Program-made: the position numbers and the translations under genes | Part shown: positions 26,001 to 37,600 of the stretch, piece by piece | Layout of the letters: every line of letters begins with the position of its first letter | Numbering within the stretch: the first letter of the stretch is position 1 | Notes under the pieces: generated by a model | Databases searched by the model: none | Seen by the model: the letters and a program-made list of their open reading frames with translations, nothing else | What the model was told of the DNA's origin: nothing | Source of the DNA: Enoplosus armatus | Lineage: Eukaryota; Chordata; Actinopteri; Centrarchiformes; Enoplosidae | Direction of reading: 5' to 3' | Assembly: GCF_043641665.1 (NCBI RefSeq) | Contig: NC_092191.1 | Span: forward strand, 23,574,581 to 23,638,580 | DNA: 64,000 bases

Positions 26001-26356
26001 TTCACTTTTTAGCGCAATGTTACGAACACAAATGTGAAAATGTGCATTGAATCTGGTTTAGCTTGACCTCAAAATGTCTCTATAACATGAGGGATCATGT
26101 CCTGGTTGGTTTCACCAGACACTGCTGCTGGTTTGCTATCATTTAAAAATCACACATTTTCCTGCCTTCTTCTCTGTGGTCAAAGGGCAAACTCTGGATG
26201 GCTTTCGAGCTGCTGGAAAGGTAAATTTCCTTTGTTTGTTTTTTAACTTTTATTTAATTTTAGTGGATTGGTTTGAAATCATTTGTGTTTTTTCTTTTTT
26301 TCTTTTTTTTTTTTAGAAAGAAGGTTTTCAGTCACCTCAAAGATGCCTCCTTAGCG
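21853..26356 (+). CDS. Extra C2-domain exon set of a cPLA2-like gene (no catalytic exons of its own)
   Basis: Five exons join without phase error into 139 codons: 21853-21925 (73 nt), 24765-24901 (137), 25469-25600 (132), 26186-26220 (35) and 26317-26356 (40). The first three match the C2 exons of the downstream phospholipase in size, phase and content. Seen in order: a first beta strand (QTLSVTIMRAENILSPDY); the loop [23 protein letters not shown]; then LGICLYDEDPLKYDNLIS, with the acidic calcium-binding loop; and a MAFELLE strand. The last exon (RKKVFSHLKDASLA) is unlike the phospholipase counterpart, which carries the TNGILV motif. No lipase exons follow before the next C2 set begins 1.46 kb downstream. 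It is either a broken tandem duplicate or an extra N-terminal C2 domain of the same gene, because the end phase (0) fits the next C2 exon at 27820. The first three exons are solid; the last two are less certain. Confidence 0.75.
23022..23088. repeat. (AC)n microsatellite
   Basis: A near-perfect dinucleotide run of about 33 repeats in the first intron of the extra C2 module. The Val-Cys repeat frames on the minus strand are artefacts of it. Confidence 0.97.
23447..24129 (-). mobile_element. L2-type LINE 3' fragment
   Basis: Reverse-complement match to the 3' end of the L2 element at 47.1-47.88 kb. It includes the AATTCAATTT tail repeat, TTTATATAGCGCCAAATCACA, AGAGACCCAACAGGTCCCACC, and the GGCTGGTCCAGGCAG...CTGAGCC block, and stops inside the last codons of ORF2. 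It is 5'-truncated. It lies in the first intron of the extra C2 module. Confidence 0.85.
24765..24901 (+). CDS. Extra C2 module, exon 2
   Basis: 137 nt, with an acgccag acceptor and a gtgaga donor. It encodes the SEADCYVTVCLPS strand and [16 protein letters not shown]. It has the same length and phase as the phospholipase exon at 28184-28320, and both use a split TGG codon at the incoming junction. Confidence 0.85.
25469..25600 (+). CDS. Extra C2 module, exon 3
   Basis: 132 nt, phase 0-0, with a tttccag acceptor and a gtaaag donor. It encodes the third calcium-binding loop and following strands (LYDEDPLKYDN ... FDISSL ... KETKEFIVDPE). It matches the phospholipase exon at 28509-28640 in exact length and in most key positions. 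Confidence 0.85.
25678..25920 (+). repeat. Dispersed repeat (TGTGAGGATTTGCTG family)
   Basis: It shares TGTGAGGATTTGCTGCTTTATC...TGTTATATCATTGTAAAT, GAAGTGATCACCTTGGACTCTGG and TTTTCTGACATTGTGTAGAC with copies in vax1 intron 2, at 15.85 kb and (inverted) at 57.5-57.95 kb. It is an ancient nonautonomous element of unknown class. Confidence 0.6.
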
Positions 26357-27819
26357 GTAAGGTCTCCACATATACACACCCTACTAAAAGACAATCTGAA
26401 TCCAGCAACCAAGCATTTAAAGAAGATAAGTGAGGGGGGCCACGTATCCATATTTAGCAAATATTGCAAACACAGTGTTTAAATTGTCCTGTCTTCCGGC
26501 AAAGTCGTGCAAATTGGCTGGAAATAAGCACAATATGCAAATTTCACATTTATGTACTGACGTAAAACGAAGAGGGATGCTGCTCCATCAGTCATCTATG
26601 GACTAACCCGAGTGTTGAAGAGGTTCTGTTAATCCGGTGAACAGCTGCTCTGTGTGCTTGTATAGATTAGAATCCAACCTGGCAAATACAGCAACAAGTA
26701 CATCACCAACATAATTCATTTCACTAGCTTTTTTTTTTTTTTTTTTTTTAATCTTCTAAATTCTGTGAGGTAAGAAGATAATTAGCATATTCGAATTTTA
26801 GCTAAATTACATTATCCTGCTAACTAAACCCGGGCTAGCTTTTTTCCTGTTGCCTTCTGCAACAACTGCAGTTTTGTTTTAAAAATAGATTTCAACTTAT
26901 TTTACATTTTTTTTTCTTTGTTATTCACGTCAACTGAGTCAGCAACAGCCCACTGTAGCTGGGTCAGCGTAATGGTGAAGGGTTGGGGCGGAGCCACGGG
27001 ACCCAGCCGGGTAACCTTTTGCAATTGGCTGGGGGAGGGGGACAGACACGGGAGAGAGAAGACAACTGCAGTGGGCCACTCCTCAACCGCCCAGCCGTAT
27101 GCCCTGCATGTCAAACTGCTGTTGAAATATCATTAAATATGCTGCAGAAAGTTTGGGTTTTTGAGTGAAATGGCTTCACGCGTTCAAGGTCCCCCAGCAG
27201 ATAAATCCGACCACCGCCAGCCGATCACAATAAGTTTGTCCAGTCTTTTGGTTCATGACCAAAGCTGCACTTTCACAGAGTCGCTAGTGCGGCTGTAGAC
27301 TTCGCGTATTGTTGGATCGATGGAGACCTGAGGTCATTTATTCCAGTGGATGGCCAGTAGTGGACTGGTGCTGCCATGTTGGATCTCTCCAATTTCTGCA
27401 TTGAAACGGGACCATCAGTGACTGACAGCCATAAACTAAATATTTTGGTTGAATTTAGACAAAAGAAAACAGTTTTAACTTCTTTTCCACATTGAAGCTT
27501 AAAGTGAATATCATTTATGATGATAATGGTGATTATAATGTAACATTACTACAAGCCATTATTGGGGTGCTCTGCTGCTCATGGTCACGTAACGCTTGCT
27601 ATTGTTGAACCATTTCACTAATCATGAGAACCAAGTTACAATAAATGCTCTGGGCTTTCTTGCATGTGGTTTTTGGCGGTTTTGTCTAAAACCATAAAAG
27701 AAAGAGGTTCCAATGCACTTTTCCAGGGGTGGAAATTTGCGTCGACAAAGACAAAGAACATTGTACCAAAACAGAAGGGCAAGTTGTGCATGTGGTGTTT
27801 TTTTTGGCTCATTCAACAG
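26357..27819. other. Interval between the two C2 exon sets
   Basis: It is either an intron of one gene or the intergenic gap between two. No catalytic exon or clear first exon for the downstream gene is visible. An ATG at 27645 (M-L-W-A-F-L-H, then gtggtt) could in principle be a first exon, but its donor is poor. A GC-richer patch at 26960-27090 could be a promoter. Poly(T) lies near 26731-26749. Confidence 0.4.
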
Positions 27820-28640
27820 AAGCAAGCTGTCTCCTACTGGACCTTGAATGTCACCATACTGAAAGCCAAAAAACGTCACTCCACAGATTACTGTAAGTGT
27901 TGCCTGCACTTCACATGAGGTTTTTTTTTGTTGTTTTTTTTAAGTAACACATTTGTGCTGTGCATGCTTTGGAATGACATGTAATGACTTTCACCCGCTT
28001 TATTTGAAATGGTAAATGGTCTTCACTTACGTAGCGCTTTTCAACCGTCGCGGTTCCCAAAGCGCTTCACAGTTCAGGTCTCATTCGCCTGGATTGATTG
28101 GATTTTTGAACCTTTTCACACGAAAGCGACACATACAGTGTCTGATGTCCATTTTCCCGCCTTTTCCTGTGTACGCGGTGAAGGGTCTGAATCCGACTGC
28201 TATGTCATTCTGTCTCTCCCCACGGCAACGGCGAGGACCTACCGCACAAAAACTGCTTCAAACAGTAACAACCCGGAGTGGAACGAAACTTTCAGCTTCA
28301 GGACTCCTGTCCACGTGAAAGTGAGTCTACTCAATATCGGCATGCCATCAAACACCAGAATAATCTTTCTCCACTGGTGTAGAAAGTAGATTCATATTTA
28401 AATGACAGGTTTTCAAATACTTTTTGCCACATTTTTAACGGCCAGTTGCTTCTTTAAGTTGCGAAGAGGAGGGAAAACCAGCAGTGAGCTCCTCTGCTGT
28501 TTCCCCAGAACATTTTAGAGATCAAGCTGTACGACGAGGACGCCATGGCGCGTGATGACATAATTTCCACACTTCTGTTCGACATCAGCAACCTCGAGAT
28601 TGAGAAGAAGGAGACCAAGGTCTTCACCATAAACCCTGAG
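27820..28640 (+). CDS. Phospholipase C2-domain exons 1-3
   Basis: Exons of 73, 137 and 132 nt encode the lipid-binding C2 core: [52 protein letters not shown] and [18 protein letters not shown]. Acidic positions in the STDY, ESDCY and DEDAMARDD loops fit calcium ligands. They are the same sizes and phases as the upstream exon set, which shows a duplication of this block. Confidence 0.92.
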
Positions 28641-31600
28641 GTAAAAGCAACGCCGGAATACAGAAACATACCTCTGCAACACTTGCAGCCATTTTAATGC
28701 ATTTGGGAAGAAGAAAGTAGTGTGTCGTGTGTGTACTTGACTATTAAACAAACAAAGTATGATTGAATTTTATTCCCTTGTCCACTTTTTTTTTTACAGA
28801 CAGGGGACACACTTCTAATAGAGTTTGAGCTACTTCAGAGGTAACTAACTTGTATATTGCTGTTTTTACTTTGCTTTCTCTCCTTCAGTTCTTCCAATAC
28901 ACTGTATGATCTGGTTGAACATAAAGAGTGTGTGTCTTTTTGTAGTGAGGACCCCCCTTGTGACTATCTCACCAATGGCATCCTCGTGGTAAGACTTCTG
29001 GCGTGGCATCAGCTTGCGTGCACCTAAATACTTATACACTCCAGGGGTCCACTGTTACTGTCAGCGCTGTTGATCACGAACTTGGACCATGAGAAGCCAT
29101 GTAATTCCCAAGTCTTATTGAAATTGTGGTTGCTTACTAAATTAAAAAAAAACAGCAGCAGATAGACAACTGCAGTGGAATTCTTTTCAAAAAGTTGGCA
29201 TTAACACTTGAAGATGAACTCTGTGACGTTCTGCATGTTGTTGTTTAGAGGTAACTGAGTGATAAAATGCAACAGGGAATCAACAGGGAACCAAGCATCC
29301 AAGGTCACGCAGTCCCATATACGTTTCATGGGAAGCCAAACATAATTTGACATGGGAATTGAGCAGTGGCTTCGAGCGCGATTCTGTAGCTTGTCCAAAC
29401 AATAACCGTGAATTACAAATGTATCTTCCTTTGATTACTCCAACCAATATCTCCCTGTGTCTTCCAGGGTGCCCCGTTCTCTGCACTGGATGTCGACGCT
29501 GACAAGTTACTGAGCCGTATGTAGGCTACAATTCTGTCATGTTCAATAAGTCAGGTTGAAATGAGCTTTACCTACCGAAGCTTCCACTGTCCCGTTTGCC
29601 AAATAGTTGTTTCTGGATTGGAAAGAAGGATTCAGGCCAGCTTCACAGACACGAAGGACTGTATTGTTATGGAACTCATAAGAATGTGGAAAAATCACCT
29701 AATTAGGTGCAACAATTAGGTGATTGCCATTAAATTCAAAGCTGATCTTATCAACATTTTTTAGATTAGAGAGCATAACGTGAAAGAGGTCATTCGAGGT
29801 AACGAACCCACAGTGAATTATCCCTCATCTTTGCAACTCCCCTCGGCTCTACGAAGCGCCTTGATTCACCATCACTGCTGTCATAAATGTTTCCAGCAGC
29901 AGCAAACAGATTTTTTTTCGGCAAAGGAGCTCGGAAGACCGATAAAGTTAGTGAGTAAAAAAAAAATTAGCCGGTGAACAAAGGAGCATTGGAACATTCA
30001 GCGACTAAAGAACCAGATATTTCCCTCGCGAATTGGTGGAGACCAAACCGGAGCTAAAAGGAGAGTGAGCATAAGGGGGCTTTCACAACAGGGACCTGGG
30101 CCCGGATCAGAGTTGACCCCAAAGCCCTGTTCGTTTGATTATTGTGAACTCTGTGTACCGTACCCGGGCACGGTTCCACTTGGAAAGGTGGTCTCGAGTA
30201 CGGATCATGTGTGAAAACGACTTTAGACTTACAATCGCCGTGTTTCCAGAGACACAACTCCAAATGAATGTTAATGATGGCTCTGTATCTGCTGGGTGTA
30301 TTTTGGTGCTATTTCCAGTGAGCATTGCAGCCTGAGTGTGGCTGTTTAGTCTTTTTTTAAGTTTGCAAAGCCTCTCATTTTTTGCAAGTCAACGGGCTGT
30401 GGAAGAGTCTCACCAAGGGACGGACAACAAAAATCAAGAATCCTTTGAGAAGTCATCATCAGGACAAATTATTGACCGTAGTATAATGATAACTATTGCT
30501 TGTGATTTATGAAACCACAGCAAAATTGTATTGATCAGTTTTCCTCTTGCTAATCTTTTGCCAGGTGTTGGGGCCAAGGTGCTGAAACTGAGGGGTGCCT
30601 ATGAGGAGAATCAAACACTCAACGCAAAGGAAACCCCAAAACTGCGTTTCTACATCAACAGGGACTTGGAGACCGAGCTAGGAGTGGCAGTGAGTCTTTT
30701 AGTGTTACCTGTTTGACAGACAGATGTCAGCTGTTTTATTTGTGAAAGGTGTTCCCCATCAACTGCACTTATCCTCTTCTTGCAACACACAAGGGAGGAA
30801 TGAAGGAATGGAATAAAGAAAGAGAGGAAAGAAACATTTTCACCCTCGTGTTATTCTTTTTTAAGGACATCGCTTTAGCTGCCACAAACCTACAGTGCAT
30901 GTGCCTCGTCAAAATGTATAACACGGCATTTTTTTTTATCTCTTTGTCCGTCAGCCCTCCGATGATACATTTGCCTCCACTACGGCGATGGAAGCGTCCA
31001 TAAATCTCCAGCCACTACCAGCCAAACATGCAGGCAAAGTGTCCCTTGTTATTGATCAGGTACGAACTTAAGAGGTAGCCCCAGCCTAGGCCTTTAATGG
31101 GGCCCCTTGCTATTTGCTTCAGATATGTCATATATAGTGAGTCCTTCACTTCCTTGCCGCTTCCTCCCTCTGGTAGTAGCTTCAATAAAGACACTGTGGC
31201 AGAGAGTGATGCAAGCCAGCCTTTGTTTTATAGTAACGTGGCATTTTTCCCCATCACAGGACTCAGTGGATTTAGACGTGGAAACGCATGAAGGGTGAGG
31301 TGCTTCCTACTTTCATTATACGATACATCCAAAAAAAGTATGTGGACACCCAAATGTTACACCTGGATGTGATTGCTGAACACCTCATTCCAAAACCAGG
31401 GGCGTTAATCTGCTGCTATATAAGCCTCCACTCTATTGGGGAGGCTGTCCGCCAGATTTTGGAACCTGGCTCCAGGGACTTGCTCCCAAATCGAGTATTA
31501 CAAGAGTATTAGTTAGAGTCGACCACCTGATGTTGGTGTTCCGGGTCATCCCAAAGGTGTTGGATGGGGTTGAGGTCAGGTCTCAGTCAAGTTCTAACTG

Positions 31601-34600
31601 GAAACTTGCTTTTACCTTGGAAATCCACAGCAAGGAGAAGCGTCTTGCAGTGCGCCTGGACTTTGACATTCCACCTCAAGAGAAAGAGTATCTGAAGAAG
31701 AGGAAAGCTGTGGTGGCACAGACTTTGAAGAAGCTTTTAGGCCTTGGCTCTCAACCTGAACCTAAAAAGGTAGAGTGCAACTCACTAACACATTGTTACT
31801 TTTGAAAAAATTGAATTGAATTTGCCCTTATCCACCTCCCTGCCCAACGGGTTAATGCAAGTGGGCCAGATGTCAAGACCAATATATGTAACAGCAACTT
31901 CATGCATTCTACACCAACACAGTTACAAGCACACGTCATCTCATATACATACATGGTAGAAATGTTCAAATGTGTACAGTATAATAACCACAATGCCGCA
32001 TATGTCACAGAAAATACATACATTCATACATGTACACCATGTTCTGTATCCCTAGATATAATACAGCTCTATGGATGGCAATCTCGGTTCATCAGTTAGA
32101 TGGATAAAGATGGATATTCCCTACAGGATGAATTGTAATAACTTTTCATCTCCGTCTTTCATCTTTCATTATGTCAAAATTTCGATTTTGGTTTATGACC
32201 AAAATACCTGCCAACAAACTAAAGACGTTCCAATCAGCCTCAGCTGTGCTTTGTTTCGTTCTAATTAGCAAATGTCTGGATGCTAACATGCTAAACTAAG
32301 ACGGTGACCATGGTAAACATTAAACGTTACACATCAGCATGTTAATATTGCCAATTTGAGCACGTTAGCATGCTGACGTTAGCATTTGCTTTGAGGCTCC
32401 ACTTAGTCGAAGTACAGTTCCACAGAGCTACTAGGACCACATCATCTCTCTATCCTCTGTCCAGGTGCCAACTATAGCAGTGGTGGCTTCAGGGGGAGGG
32501 GCCAGAGCAATGACAGGCCTGCTTGGTAGTCTGAGGGGCCTGAAAGATATAGGGGTCCTGGATGCTGTCAGCTACGTCACTGGTGTTTCTGGATCCACAT
32601 GGTAAGCGGAACCAGTTGAGTAGTCAATGTCCACAGTATCTTGACACCAATCTTCTCATCATACATTTTGCACTGGGAAAAAGAAAGGCAAGCCCTCGTT
32701 GGGCTGTTCCTCAAAGAAAGGTTAGAATAACATTGGTTTGGCTAGAAAACAGAATATATCAGTGTTTTATGTTGGGGATTGAGCCACGGGTTAGAAAGGA
32801 AGAAGGCACCAAGACTTCTATTTGGTCGGCTGGTACAGTTGCTTCATTTCTGTGGAAGATCCAAAATGCCGAATTGAAAACGAATCAAACAAAGAGATTA
32901 AGTGAAATACAATACAAGTGTTTTAATGTGAAAGCTTGTCTGTCGTGGTACCCATGGTCCCACCCCTAAGTTTCAACAGTATGTGTGTTATATTTCACTG
33001 TATTTCTTTGTTTGATTTGTGTTTAATGAGGCATTTTAAATGTCTCCGTACATTCTCAGCATCTCAACTCTTCCAGCACAATGTATTGGGTTTCTCATTT
33101 TATCCAGATTAGGAAGGCCCAGCTTCTTTTGTACTGCACTATTTAGACGATATCACTGGTAACTCCACCGGCCTGGGGGCAGGGTAGACAGCCATGTAAC
33201 CTCCATGTCACATGGTGTCACCAGCCACCTCTCTTTCATTGAGGAGTTTAACTGTGAGGCCAGAGCGCATGGGAGATGAGTTGGTACAGCGGTTTATTCC
33301 ACTTGTTAACAAAGTGTTATATCCGGACTTTAACCAGTAATGCACCCAATTTGAAAGAGTTCTGTTTAGCCTAGCTTGTGAACTAAAATGCGCTTTTTCT
33401 TTCATAAAGAAAAACTACGTTATGTTTAAGAAAATGCTGGCAACCCCTGTCCCTGTCTAAGTTTGCCTGGTTATGTGAATTGTTTGTAGATCATTGAACA
33501 CTATCATTTCCCGTGCGTACAGGGCTATGTCTATGCTGTATCAGGAAGCTAACTGGTCACAGGGGGACATGGACATCATCATCTCAGCAGCGAAGGAACA
33601 GATGACCAAGAGCGTCCTGAGTGTCCTCTCTCCTGAGAAACTGCAGTATTACAGTGAGGAAATGGAAGAGAAAGGGAACGAGGGTTACATTGTGTCACTC
33701 ATTGACATGGCGGGCCTGGTCCTTGAGCACCTCGTCTTTGGGAAGGTCAGCAGCTGAAACACTTTTCAATCACATATGACATTGAAAGCTTAAAATGAGG
33801 GTGCAAAGATGAACATTTCTTCGGTCATATTCATTACATGTGGTTGGAATTACAGAAAGTCACCAGTACCCTGTCTGAGCAGCAGAGAGCAGTGAATGAA
33901 GGCCAAAACCCTTTACCCATATACACTGCCGTCAATATGAAGGAAGGGTTAAAGGGCTGTGTATCTGAAGCTGGTAAATATCCTGGAAGATGTCTTTATT
34001 TGTATTTTAATCACTATAATAGCTGAAAGATGACACTTGTCCATGTAATCCTGAACATATTGTGTGCAATGTGATTGAAGCCCAAAGACATAATACTGCA
34101 TATCAAATGGAAATGTTGACAGCTGGACTACATTGTGTATTGCACATACAACTGTAGGTTTGATCATGTGGAACTAAAGTGAAACCTATGAATTCCAAGT
34201 TGTTGTCATGTAAAATGTATCCCTAACTTTTCAGCTGAAATTGATTGCAACCGTAGGCATATGGGAATGTTCAGCAGGACAAGTCTGATAACATAATTAA
34301 ATTAAAAATAAAAGATTCAGGACACATACACACCCCCTGAAAGAACTATGACTGAAAATTGTTGTTGAGTTTGCTCTCCTAACACTGTAACAAATCTTGT
34401 TGACAGAGTGGTGCGAGTTTACCCCCTATGAGGTAGGCATCCAGAAATACGGGGCATTTGTCCAAACTGAGGACTTCGGGAGTCAGTTCTTCCTTGGTCA
34501 TATCATCAAGAAACTCCCAGAAGTCCGCCTCCCCTACCTGATGGGTAAGACCACTGTTTCTGTTTCAATGTCAATGCACAGCACTACAATACCAATTTAG

Positions 34601-37600
34601 AGTAATCCCATGTTTCTTTTTATTTTTCAACATTGTCAGGAATATGGAGCAGTGTCTTTTCTATCAACCTGACCCAGCTGTGGACGCTTGCTACCGGGTC
34701 CAAGCCTTCTTGGATCCCCTGGCTCGGACCAGATGTCAGCAACATAGGTACGGCTACTTTCTTTTATAGTGCACCAAAACACATAATTAGACTTTACACA
34801 AATGAAAAGAATAAGGCTGGTGTTTCTATAATTCTCTTGTGAACAAACCCAATTAAAAGACCGAAGGTGTTATTCCATCTTTCAATAATGTGGGATGGAC
34901 TAAAAGATTGTAGAAGACTACATTTCCCACATTCATCACAATGAAAGGTGAATGTCTCTCGCTGCAATGGTGTGTGGCTCATTGATCAACGGAATAAGAT
35001 ATATCAGGCTTTGGCTACACAATACTTGTCAGGAGGATCCATTTATTGTTGGTTTCAGTCATTGCATGGGATTGTTGACAATAAGAAAAATATAAAATAT
35101 TGCCAGCCTAATCATTTGAAGTGTATTTTTGAAAGCTTTTTAAGTCTTAATCACTACCATGGACTAAGAAAGTGCTGACACTTCCATAAATGAAATGTCT
35201 GTATCACTAAGATGTTGTGTTCTTTTGACAGAGGTTGACACTGAACCATCAACTCTGGACACATACCTCATCAATCCAATCACCAATATCGCCAGCACAA
35301 TGACTAATTTCTTCAAAAATCGCCCAGTCATCGCTGAAATGTACAATTTTATGCGTGGTTTCTTCCTGCACAGGAACTACAATAAACACAGCAACTTTGT
35401 TGCCTGGAAAGGTAGGTGCTCCCAGTCCTGCTATTGATACGTTGCTTGCACTGTACACTTTCCCCCACAATTCAAAGGCTTTTGAACAATACCAGGCCTC
35501 TAGCTGCAATGTAATACGGTTAAATTAAGTTAAAGTAGTACATTTCAGGGTACCTGAGCAATGTGACCAACTGACCCCTCCTGATTATAACCAACTGAAT
35601 ATGGTGGAGATTGTTTTCAAGCACTTGAAGCTACCTGGCAGGTACCTGGTACATCAGGTACAGTCAGGGCTCCTGTTTTTTCGGTCTTGACGAGATTTTA
35701 TTGCATTTTATATCCCTAACCCTTATTGCGTCTTAGTAGAAAGTCTGTCCTGTCTTTGCTGCCACTTGTCTTTTGCAGCCTGTCCAAGACCCTCTTCAAG
35801 AAGTGTGGCTCTTTCAGAGACTTTGTTCCTAAAGGTTTTGTTCTGAGCAGTTAGATGTTGCAATATTAAACTTCATGAGGTTGATCCTGATGTTTTCTTC
35901 TACGTCTTTTTCTGACTTCCAGGTGCCCGCTAAAGTGCTTGTATTTGGGAGTAGAGAATCTGTTTTTGTAGACTTTAGTCAGGTATCCTTATTACTTGAC
36001 CGGTCCATCTGTGCTTGTGTTAAATTATGCTGGTGGCAACCCCATGGTTGCAATGCAGTCAGTGTTCTTCCTCTAGGGCACTGATTTGTTTGTGTCTTTC
36101 CAGCTGATGCTCCAGATTTTTTAGAGCCATCTCTGTTGGTAGGACCCCATGGCTCCATGGCGTTCATGATTCTACTGTTGGGATCCCTGCTCCATACATA
36201 GAGTGGGAAGATCAGCTGCCTTATGTACAAGCAGTTTGGTCCTACTTGTATGTCCTGGTCCTCAAGTACTTCTCCTGAGTTTTGCGGGAAGCGTGTTGTA
36301 AGAGATTAGACTGCCAGGGTAGAAAAAGTGTTTTCAAGGCAAGTATTGTCAGTGTGTATTGCTGGTTGAGGTGCAGTATAGGGCTGCCCGGTGGTGGCTG
36401 GTGGAGAACTTCCTCATGTTCATTGCCTGTCCAGGGAGACCTATATGCCAAGGCAAATGCACCAATAATGTAGATCTGAATGAGCATATATGGCATTATC
36501 ACTAGCATACGGAAGCTCCAGCCGTGGAAACCTTGTACTCGGCCTTACTTATTTTAGTATAAAAACTGGCCATCTATTCTGAATTAAGAGGCAAGTTTTG
36601 GCTGGTAAAATGGAGAATGGCTGTGCTGAATAGATAGGGGGCAGTGATATACCCCTTCATGACCCCTGTTTGACCTTGAAAGGCTGTATTTTGTTTCCCT
36701 TGGTGCTGAGAGGAGAAGTTTGATGTACGTTGCCAACTCTTGGTTCAAAGGAAAACACAAGCTTCTCTTCCACAACAAGGTAGTGACTTTCCAAAGGAGG
36801 TTCAGCTATAGAACTGCCCTGCAATAGCATACTGAGCAGCATTCACTCACAGCCGAATACACAATCAAACTAGTTTGTTTTGACTCAATATACTGAATTT
36901 GCTAGCTAGAGCCAACAGTGCAGGACAAACTGCAAAAACCACAGGTCTGCATCAGACATTCAATTTCACTTGCTTGGTGTGTCAGGGTCCTTGCATAGCT
37001 TACTGGGGCAAGGTAGCATCCCTGCACATAATGGATACCTGAGGACAGACAAGTTCAGCGCAGAGGACAACTGGCAATATGTGTGGGCCAGTGATTTCAT
37101 TTTCTGTTTCCTAGTCCACCACCAATTCTTGCAGCTGACTGAACGTTCATTTGTTATTATCTCCTTCTCTGTTTCCTGTCCAGAAACACATCCAGACACC
37201 TTCCCAAACCAACTGACCCCTAGTGATTCCACTCTGTGCCTGGTTGATTCTGGTCATGCCATTAATATTGGCTGTATACCTGTCCTGCGGCCAGAGAGAG
37301 ATGTGGATGTCATCATATCTCTGAGTTACTCATGGGACCCAGACCACGTCCTCAAGGTAAACAGCAGGAGGAGGTCATCTGGGAAGAAACACAATGTTTC
37401 CAATTTCCGTCAATATTATCGATACTCTCTATGATCGTGTTTAATCTATCAGGTCCTAGAGAAGACAGCTGCTTACTGTAAAGACCATGGCATCGCCTTT
37501 CCCAGTGCTGATTTTCCCAGTCTGGAAATGGGGCCTCAGAAGGAAGTCTACATCTTCGAGGATAAGGAGAATCTCAAGGCCCCGATAGTGGTTCATTTCC

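Noticed and set aside
27645..27665. ATG reading M-L-W-A-F-L-H before a possible donor, as a first exon for the phospholipase
   Set aside because: The donor (gtggtt) is poor, and the resemblance to the start of human PLA2G4F is too short to trust.
35979..36508. Two minus-strand frames that look protein-like
   Set aside because: They lie within a phospholipase intron and match no family I recognise. They may be old transposon remains, but this cannot be supported.
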